The notes beneath the pieces were generated by a model, which saw only the letters and a list, made by a program, of their open reading frames with translations, did not search any database and was not told where the DNA came from. Source: Rhizophlyctis rosea (lineage: Eukaryota; Chytridiomycota; Chytridiomycetes; Rhizophlyctidales; Rhizophlyctidaceae). Taken from it: a stretch of 64,000 bases of DNA. The stretch covers positions 58,435 through 122,434 of the forward strand of contig JADGJC010000010.1 in NCBI GenBank assembly GCA_027596075.1. Direction: 5' to 3'. The translations under genes and the position numbers were made by a program. Positions 56,610 to 64,000 of this stretch are shown piece after piece; position 1 is the first letter of the stretch, and each line of letters starts with the position of its first letter.

Positions 56610-57131
56610 TGCCTATATGGACCTATACTTGGTGAAGCTCGGGCTATCAGTGTGTGTATCATCCAGGGGGTACGACGAAAGAAAGAAACAGCGTCCATCT
56701 TGAGCAACTTGGGGCAAGAACGCGGCATAACAGTGCGGACAACTGGACTCGAGACTGATTCACATTCCAGAAACTTCTGCGATATGATCTACCAAACGTG
56801 ATATGGTATGACTCTTGCCGCAACCAGTCCCCGCCCTTACATGTTCCGCACCAACCTCGCCAATAAACTCATAGCTGAAACTGAGGCCGTGCTCAAAAAT
56901 GCTATTTCAGCCTCGCAAACACGGGACAGTAACTTCCCGCCATTTTATTGTAATACCCTAACCCATCTAAAATGACACAAATATAAGAAACACCCCAAAA
57001 AACATTAACCATGATGATAACAACTACAACGAAATTGAAGCCATCGCGCTCCTCTGACTCCCTGCTCCGTCCTTTCCACTCGCCCACCCCTCCCCCAACA
57101 AAAGCCCAGCACAGGAGACAAAAAGTCCACT

Positions 57132-58652
57132 TCAACAAGCCTTAACACCCGCCCCCTTCCAAACAGCCCACAAAAACCTGTCCCCAGCACTCACGCCCTT
57201 GCCCCACTCCCCCATCTCCTCATCACCCGGAAACCGTCTCTGGCACACGCTGTCCTGCTGCCAGGGATTATGTGCTCCGCACATGCAGGGGGTATCACTT
57301 GGTTGTGGCGTAGAGGAGAAGGCGTCGTGAAAGTCGAATGGAGTGGGGGCGGGTGCAGACTGTGCAGTGCAGGTTGTGCAGGGGAGGGTGAAGGATGGGT
57401 GGGCGTATGTTGGTGGTGGGGCATAGAGGGGGGCAGTTGTGGTGTAGAGGTGGGGTTTTGTGAGGTGAGAGATGGTGGTGGTGGTGGTGGGGTGCAGGAG
57501 GGGGTCTAGCTCTGTTTGGTTGAGAGGTTGAGTTGGATGTGATTTTGAAATTTTGCGTGCCTTTGAGCATCATGGGAATGAGGGATTCAGATGCTTACCG
57601 TAAAATACTGGTGGATTAAGAACAGCCTCTTCTCCTCCTCTTCCTCCTCCTCCTCCCCTGCTTCCTCCCTCTCTTCCACTTTCAACATAAGCATTCTTCA
57701 CCCACCCATTCTTCACCCGATCATCCACAACAAGATCCCTAAACTGCACCGTCATACTCGAGTTTCTCCCATCACTCGTCGGCCGTTCCGCCGCTCTGGC
57801 AACAGGAACCACACCATTCTCCCCCTCCCCCTCCCCATCCATCGACCCCCTCCCCCCTCCCCTCCCCTCCTCCTCTTCCTCCAAAACCCTATCCGCAACC
57901 ATCAACATCTCCATAACCCTCTCCCTCCTCTCCCTCACCCACCCCATCTCAAACCCCCACCCCGCACCCACACCACTCCCCCCCAAAATCCCCGCCCACT
58001 CCCACAAAAACCTAACCCACTCCCCCCGCCCAACATGCAAATCAAACTCCAACATAAACAACATCTCCCTCTCCATCCGTTCCATTTCCCTCACACTAAA
58101 CATCCCATCGCTCACAACATGCCAGCTTTTATTCACGAAGGGGACGTCGTTGTAGTATTTGGATCCGAGTATTAGGGATGTTAGGAGGAGGGAGTAGGCT
58201 GAGCCGGGGAGGGCGGTGCAGTGCGGGTGTTTGTGGGTTAGGCGGCGGAGGAAGAAGAGGGCGGTTAGGAGGGTGGGCAGGGATTCTTTGGTGCGGGTTA
58301 GGAGGGTTGTGGCGAAGGATTGGAAGGTTGGTGTGGGGGTGTAGTGGGGGGGTTGGGGGATTGGGGTGGGTTTGTGGGTGCAGGAGCCGGCGGGGCAGTG
58401 GAAGATGGTGTTTAGGTATAGTTCTAGGTGATCTGTGTTTTTAAGTGGAAGGGTTTTGAATGGGGTTAGATGTTAGATGCAAAGCGCTAGATCAGGAAGG
58501 CTTGAAGTTAGATAAATTGTCTCACCTATTATGTTAGCTATTAATCTATTATGTTGGTCGACCGTCAAGTACGCTAATGTTTGCGTATGGAATTCGTTCT
58601 CATTTCTCCATTCGCAACTCAAAAACGAGGACACTGAGGACGAGCAGTCCAT
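57132..58652 (-). CDS. PHO80-like cyclin
   Basis: Three exons: 58652-58526 (MDCSSSVSSFLSCEWRNENEFH, LTVDQHNRLIANII), about 58431-57592, and about 57513-57132. The middle exon carries the cyclin box: HLELYLNTIFHCPAG, SFATTLLTRTKESLPTLLTALFFLRRLTHKHP, AYSLLLTSLILGSKYYNDVPFVNKSWHVVSDGMFSVREMERMEREMLFMLEFDLHV. This is the pattern of Pho80/Pcl-type cyclins, which partner Pho85/CDK5-class kinases in nutrient and phosphate signalling. A Gly/Glu-rich insert follows the box. The last exon has no internal ATG; it adds a Pro/Thr-rich tail ending VWKGAGVKAC with CTTC, CMCG and VCQ cysteines. An upstream extension through 58865 is open but less likely. Confidence 0.75.
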
Positions 58653-60041
58653 GACCACCGACCGCGGATCTGGGACGAGGAAGGAATGTAACGAAGGTTG
58701 GAGGACGGCTTCACGCCAGAAAGCGTTCTTAAATACGTGGGGGTGCGCATGAGGATGGTGATGACGATCATGGAAATCCGAAGTGGACCAGGAAAATACG
58801 TTTGATACAATGTCATTATTGATCGGACCTGTAAGGATTTCATGCAGTGATGAGCCATGTGCCAAGATCGAGAAGGGTGTGGAGAATATCTTTGGGTGAG
58901 TTTCACAACTCCGCTTTTTTTGAACGTGAGACGTCCGGGAGGGTGGCTATGTCCAGACACCGGCGGCCCAGTCCGAGAAAGCGGGGGCATGATGAAGTGA
59001 GTGACAAGAGATTTTCCTTACCTTCCCATATGCGTCGAAGATGTGACCATGCGAACGTCTTTGCGTCCATCGCTGAGGCAATCATGGAGAGGGAGTAGCG
59101 GGTGGAGTGATATGCTGCTCTCGGCTGTGATGAGAAGATGCTAGGGAGCTAGGTATCCTGCAATGAATCTCACAAAAAACATAGAAACCACTCCAATATG
59201 CTTCCTTCCTAACTCCTCATCTCGCCAAATTCGGACCAGCAACGAAAGGAAACTGCTCGTGTACGTCTCCAACGCTTGGATATATCCTTGAATTCCATCA
59301 TAATCGGAGCATCTACATATTTTTTTATGCTTTTGCTTGTTGCGCAGATGTGGAAAAACTTTCAAGTGGGGGTCTTTCACAATGTCAGCGGTCACACGTA
59401 ATTGTGTTGACTCAGGGTCCCAAGTGATGGTCCCTGTTTCGCATTACAGATTCCCAGGATTTCCCATGGACGCAGTTCGGGGCGTCCACTTGCCGAACTG
59501 GGCCCAGGGAGGGAAGGTTGGGTCGTTCGATCTTGACGGATGTCTTCACTTGTGGTAAATAAAGGGGGATATCATCGGAGGGTGAGGATGGGAGCTTGTG
59601 CTTGGCTGTGCAGTGACAATAGCTGGTTTGCCCATTGGCCATAGCAAGGGGCAATGAGTGCTGGGTGTATTGATGATCAAGTGTGGGATTGTAGGTGCAA
59701 TCACCCGCAATCATCGTCATTTGCCCATCTTCCGTTCAAGACACACAGGTGTGTGACCATGTCAGTCCTGAACATCCATCCAATGGGACATTCATGCTGA
59801 TGCTGATGGGGGGATGGCCTTGTGACATGATGAAGACCCTCAAACGCGTGTGTGGGTGTGTGGGTTGTTTGCCTGGAACTCTGATGGCTTATGGCATCAC
59901 CCCGATCAAATTATGTTTTGATGTTGATATTGATCTGATGAACATAGCCTATCATAGGAACAATGTGGCTATGATGAGCTATTATTCATTCCCTTGTTGC
60001 AGGCGATCTCACCACCACCATCGCAACCCATCACAGCAAAT
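58653..60041. other. Intergenic region
   Basis: About 1.4 kb lies between the divergent cyclin and MEA1-like genes. Minus-strand frames at 58865-58653, 59085-58990 (MIASAMDAKTFAWSHLRRIWEG, ending at a GTAAGG donor) and 59395-59141 could be upstream exons of the cyclin gene, but they could not be joined in frame. No repeat or RNA gene was seen. Confidence 0.4.
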
Positions 60042-60721
60042 ATGTCAGGTACGCAACAACTCAAAAACGCTATCATGAACGACTGTTAATTGAAACGTGC
60101 TATTTACCGCAGAAGAACCCGCACTAACGTCCGAAAACGCACCCTCACCCTCATTCGCACCACCAACCGACATTCCAAACAGCGAATCACTCCAAGAGCG
60201 ATCACTGGAAGAGTCACGGGAGGAAACCAATAACACCGCACCATCAACATCAGAGTCCTTGCAATCACACCCCGCAGACATAGATGGTCGCCTCAAAAAT
60301 GGCGCCCAAGATTGGGAGTCGGAGGAGGAAGCAGAAGCGAACGGAGACGGAGAGGAGGAGGAGGATGAAGGCGGCTATATGCCTTTAGATAATGACTACA
60401 CAGCACTACCAGACGACACAGAAGATGAAAGCCATTCAGATACACCACAAGGCAATAGTGGATTTGAAGCCGTCTTCTCACGGCCTCTACCAGAGGCCCA
60501 TATCCCACCAGACGACCTGGAACTCATTCGATCCGTCATGGCCGCCATGTCGATCCCTGACTCTGCTGTTCCAGGTATTGAGACAGATTCCATGGAGAAT
60601 TCTAAAACGTTTTGAGACTAAAAGTGGCATGCTAGACTGGGCCAAAGTCATACCGGAAGAGGCGTGGCTGCCACGACAATCAGGTGGAAGTCTGGATATG
60701 GAAAATGATGTTAATAGATGA
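60042..60721 (+). CDS. MEA1-like acidic protein
   Basis: Exon 1 is only 7 bases (ATG TCA G, 60042-60048). After a 64-base intron, exon 2 starts at 60113 and gives MSEEPALTSENAPSP. The protein is acidic and disordered (SEEEAEANGDGEEEEDEGGYMPLDNDY), then has PEAHIPPDDLELIRSVMAAMSIPDSAVP. A second frame downstream carries MLDWAKVIPEEAWLPRQSGG. Together they resemble the male-enhanced antigen 1 family (GY-PL, a short helix with I--VM, and WA-VI--E-W). The two parts are in different frames around 60575-60625, and a standard intron could not be placed. Unspliced, the frame ends at 60615 (SMENSKTF). The function of MEA1 is not known. Confidence 0.5.
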
Positions 60722-61042
60722 TGTTTTCCGAGATGGCCCATTTGCGCGAATCTCTCGTTCTTGACGGACGATGATGCTGAAAGATAATAGTCACAAATGA
60801 AGCACTGCTAATCAGGAAGATACCATTTGCAACATGCAGCTTGCCCGCGTTCTGATTCATGATGTTGAAAACCCACCAGTTGTAACAGTATTGGCAAATC
60901 AAAAATCAAAAGCATAAAACAATGAAAAAGCACAAACAAAGAAAAAGAACTATACACATGCAAAAACACACCACAAAACCCTCATCATCATCATTCATAC
61001 CCACCTCATCATCATTCACCCCACTCCCCTTCATTTCTCAAT
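60722..61042. other. Convergent 3' region
   Basis: This region lies between the MEA1-like gene end and the Sds3-like gene stop, in convergent orientation. It has A-rich and CA-rich stretches (about 60900-61020). No gene is supported. Confidence 0.45.
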
Positions 61043-63655
61043 CTAAAAGAACCCCACCCCACCTAAACCCATCAAAATCCCCGCGGCATCCCTAACCTCC
61101 CCATCCTCCTCCCCACCCTCACTCTCTGTATCCGCTCCTCCCTCCCCACCCACACTCAACATCCTAATAAACTGCAAATCCTCCTCCTGCTCTGCGTCCC
61201 CTAACCCCGTACATAGCGGCGGTACGATAATCTGGAGGTAGCGGTCGGGCTGTGGGAAGAAACAAGGGATGTGAGTTAGAGGGTTATGAGGCATGGCCGG
61301 TTCAAGATGTGAGCGGGACATTCATCCGTAAAAAGGAAATTACAAAGAAAAGGCAAAAACTCACATTCGACCGCCGATACTTATTCACCCTCCTCGCCTC
61401 CTTATACGCCCACCCCACCGTCCCACCGTGCAATCTCTGCAAAAACGGGTCGTCGTTCGTCAACAAATTTCGCGTTCTTGACGCTTTGAGGAGGGCTTCG
61501 GACACGTGGCGGCGTTGTTCGTGGAGTGTTAGTGGGTCGAAAGAGAAGTTGGGGACTGGTTGTAAAGTGATTTAGTAGGGAGCATGAAGGTTGAAGGATG
61601 AAGTTTGGAAAAGGGGAACATACCAGGATCAGGAATTAAGCTCTTTTCGTGCTCCGCCGTCAAGGCGTAGTATGCTCGTGCTTTCGGGGCGATGATGCTG
61701 GCTCTTAGATCTCGGCGTCCGATCTGATCGAACACGAGAACGATACAGAAAGTACCGGTCAGCACTTCACAATCTTCTTTGACCAACCTCCACTTGGAAA
61801 CTCATTCACATGACAACAATCACGCACCAAAAAAGAATCAACCGCCAACTTCTTCATCCCCTCCATCTGGGCCTCCGCATTCCTAATTGCATGCTTCCGC
61901 AGATCCGCCGCCTGCTGTAACCGTGCCGCCTTCTTTTCCTCAATTCGTTGTTGTTCAGCGATGTAGTCGGGATGTGTTCCTAAAACATCGGAAATCGAGA
62001 ATAACCCGAATAGCGTCAGCGACTGCCATCCATAAACAGAATGGCGAGAGTCGTCAGGTGTAAATTGGATTGACATACCTTCCTCCAGAAGCTTGATCTC
62101 CAGTTCCACTTCCTCCATTTTCATGGCCAGGACTCTGGTTGTTGCAAGGACATGTTACATGGATGAAACTAGCAAGCGCAATTCCAAATGTATACATACT
62201 TCTTCACTATTAGTTCAGCATTCTGCTTTATATCCGATACGTCCGCATTGAACTTGGCTCTTTTCGCGATCAGGTCCTCTGGTGCGCTCGATGACTCATT
62301 GGTGGATGTCGTTCCTGGTCAACAATCGTCAGACCCAATGTATGGCCCGACAACAGACAGCTGGTATCACACTTACCACTACCCTTATTCCCATCCGCCT
62401 CAACCCCAACTTCATCGCTACTCCCATCCAACTTCCTCTTAGCAGCCCCATTATCCTTCTTCCCACCCATCCCCTCCACCCCACCTCCACCCGCCGAATC
62501 TCCCATTCCCTTACTTCGTGTCCCCGTCCCCTGTTTACTCTTTCCAGCCCCCGGTGCGGATCTAACTTCCCTGCCCGCATCCTCAACATCCACCCCAGAC
62601 CTATCACCCCCTTCTTCTACATGCGCGCCCTCCACCGCCGCATCATTCGTCCGTGAGCGTTTCTTCAGATCCGCCAACCGAGCCTCAATGTTGCGAAGCT
62701 CCTCGCGGGCTCGCTCCTCTCTAGGCGGCGATGATGGCGTCGACTTGGCCCCGTTCAAGGGCTTGGTGGTAGTGGACCGTTGAGGTTGTCGAGAGCTTTG
62801 ACGACTACCCGATTGGGAGGAGGATGTGGTGGGCTCCCCGCGTCTTCGTTTTCGTTCCGGTTCGGGTGTTGATGTGGAAGCGGGTGGAGGTTGCGCGTCC
62901 GAGGACTCTAGCTCGCGACGCGTCCGTTTTGGTCGTGTTGGTGCAGGCTCTGCTATGGGGGTTCGTGGCTGCGAGGATGTGGCGGATGTTGGGTTTGAGG
63001 AAGTCTGCTTGGTCGGGGATGTGGATGTGGCGGATTGGGTTGGTGTTTCCGGGGCTGACGGTTTGGCTGATGATGGTGATATTTGTAAATTCTTGATGAC
63101 GATTCTTGGGGATGGAGCCTGCTGACAGAGACGGATGAGAATTTTGCATGACAATCGTTAGAGTTCCCCATCATCCAGTGCAGAATGCATGCCGCCCATT
63201 AGTACGGGAACACATACTGGAGTTGGTCGAACGGATGTCGACGATGTTTCTAGATTGGATGACCGTTGGCCATCCAACGCATTGCCTCCCGCCTCCCGTT
63301 CTACCGAGCGATCGCCAGACGGCTTTCGCATTGATGAATCTTCCGCTAATGAATCAGCACCACGAGCTGGTCGCCGACTCTCCGCATCATCACGGACGGG
63401 CGACGCTATCCTGAGTGTGATCCTTGGACTAGGTGATGATGACCGACTACGCATTGAAGGAGTCGGAATCGCAGATGTGGAAGACGATGATCCGTTGACT
63501 GCGGGCACTTCCAGGCTCGGCGTTCGCGCGGTTGACTCGGAATTTTTGATCGGGGCGCCCGCATATTGAACATGCAGTCGTGGTCTAGCATTGGGCGGTG
63601 TAGGAGGTTTAGAGGGTGGTATAGAGATGGCGGAAGGACCGGAGGGGGATGACAT
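61043..63655 (-). CDS. Sds3/Dep1-like subunit of a Sin3-histone deacetylase complex
   Basis: A multi-exon gene starting MSSPSGPSAISIPPSKPPTPPN at 63655. The first half is disordered and Ser/Pro/Arg-rich, with a basic KRTRRELES-type patch and a helical EERAREELRNIEARLADLKKRSR. Downstream exons give DLIAKRAKFNADVSDIKQNAELIVKK, MKMEEVELEIKLLEEG, HPDYIAEQQRIEEKKAARLQQAADLRKHAIRNAEAQMEGMKKLAVDSFL, and GRRDLRASIIAPKARAYYALTAEHEKSL. This is the Sds3-like helical pattern, which organises the Rpd3L/Sin3 deacetylase complex. The last exons add LHEQRRHVSEALLKASRTRN and an acidic tail ending GLGGVGFF. Family assignment rests on the helical region; exon borders are approximate. A nuclear role in repression is inferred. 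Confidence 0.7.
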
Positions 63656-64000
63656 GGTTTATGATTGGGTTAAGAGGGATGGATCAATCTATCAGAACTT
63701 CGGTCTATCGGTTGGAAGCTTGTCTATGTAAGGTGGGTAAAAATGATATAAACAAAGTGTATGTGCAGCCGCAGCAGTGAGCTTGTGAACCGCGACAAGG
63801 GTTCAATGATGAGGCAGGATTGTATGGACCATGCCAAAGCGAGTATTGCTCTGTATTGCGGGTGCTTTGTTGTTTACGACGTGGGAAAGACCGAACCCCT
63901 CGACGCGTTGAGCAAGGGGACTATCGTTTAGATGAGTGAGGAAGCTTCGAGTATGGTGCTAGTAGCAGCGTCAGACCGGGATAGCAGAACAAAGGGAGTG
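63656..64000. other. Upstream flank of the Sds3-like gene
   Basis: The last 345 bases lie upstream of the Sds3-like start codon and probably hold its promoter. No coding sequence, repeat or RNA gene was recognised before the window ends. Confidence 0.45.

Noticed and set aside
57591..58175. Plus-strand frame of 194 codons rich in Pro and His
   Set aside because: It is the shadow of the Glu/Gly-rich cyclin exon.
59141..59395. Minus-strand frame of 84 codons
   Set aside because: It starts with GTG rather than ATG and could not be spliced in frame to the cyclin gene.
62805..63149. Several overlapping frames on both strands within the Sds3-like gene
   Set aside because: They are shadows of the low-complexity Ser/Pro/Arg coding region.

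Overview
The window is nuclear DNA of a fungus and probably of a zoosporic (flagellated) one such as a chytrid. Genes lie on both strands, are closely packed and mostly contain many short introns (about 45-110 nt, GT..AG, often with a CTAAC/CTGAC-like branch site). The fungal signs are a KAP95-type importin beta, a PHO80-type cyclin, a Tda10-like kinase, an Sds3/Dep1-like protein and a GPI-type wall protein. The flagellar signs are a TTLL1-type tubulin glutamylase, a TCTEX1D2/DYNLT2B-type dynein light chain and a CXorf65/C22orf15-family protein, types usually absent from fungi that have lost the flagellum. The assignment is inferred from gene content only; no rRNA or other marker gene is present.

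Layout. 0-13 kb: a PH-domain protein (anillin/rhotekin-like), an RBM26/27-type RNA-binding protein, a glycerate-kinase-like P-loop kinase and importin beta-1. 13-26 kb: a small unknown gene, a HECT ubiquitin ligase, a NIPA-type magnesium transporter, a secreted GPI-type protein, and long intergenic stretches with an inverted repeat and a tandem direct repeat. 26-38 kb: kanadaptin, a disordered protein, an aldo-keto reductase, an F-box protein and a Nup88/Nup82 nucleoporin. 38-46.5 kb: a run of microtubule genes (Tctex-type light chain, CXorf65-like protein, Arp10 of dynactin, TTLL1) with a METTL21-like methyltransferase and an unresolved SET/TPR-like gene between them. 46.5-64 kb: an isopentenyl phosphate kinase (IPK) gene, L-2-hydroxyglutarate dehydrogenase, a small secreted cysteine-rich protein, an RNase H-like protein, an unknown multi-exon gene, a PHO80-like cyclin, a MEA1-like protein and an Sds3-like chromatin protein.

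The most unusual item is the gene at 46571-49119. The IPK open frame has no usable ATG of its own. Four exons with matching phases join it to an N-terminal zinc-binding module of the FAR1/MULE-transposase (WRKY-GCM1) type, and it ends in a long repetitive tail. The predicted product is a 788-residue fusion of a transposon-type DNA-binding domain and an isoprenoid kinase. The second main point is the cluster of four microtubule or flagellum-related genes within 8 kb, two of which share a 278-bp divergent promoter.

Exon borders were placed by eye from splice consensus and reading frame. Those given explicitly for the PH protein, RBM26/27, IPK fusion, CXorf65-like protein and methyltransferase keep frame across all listed exons; others are approximate.
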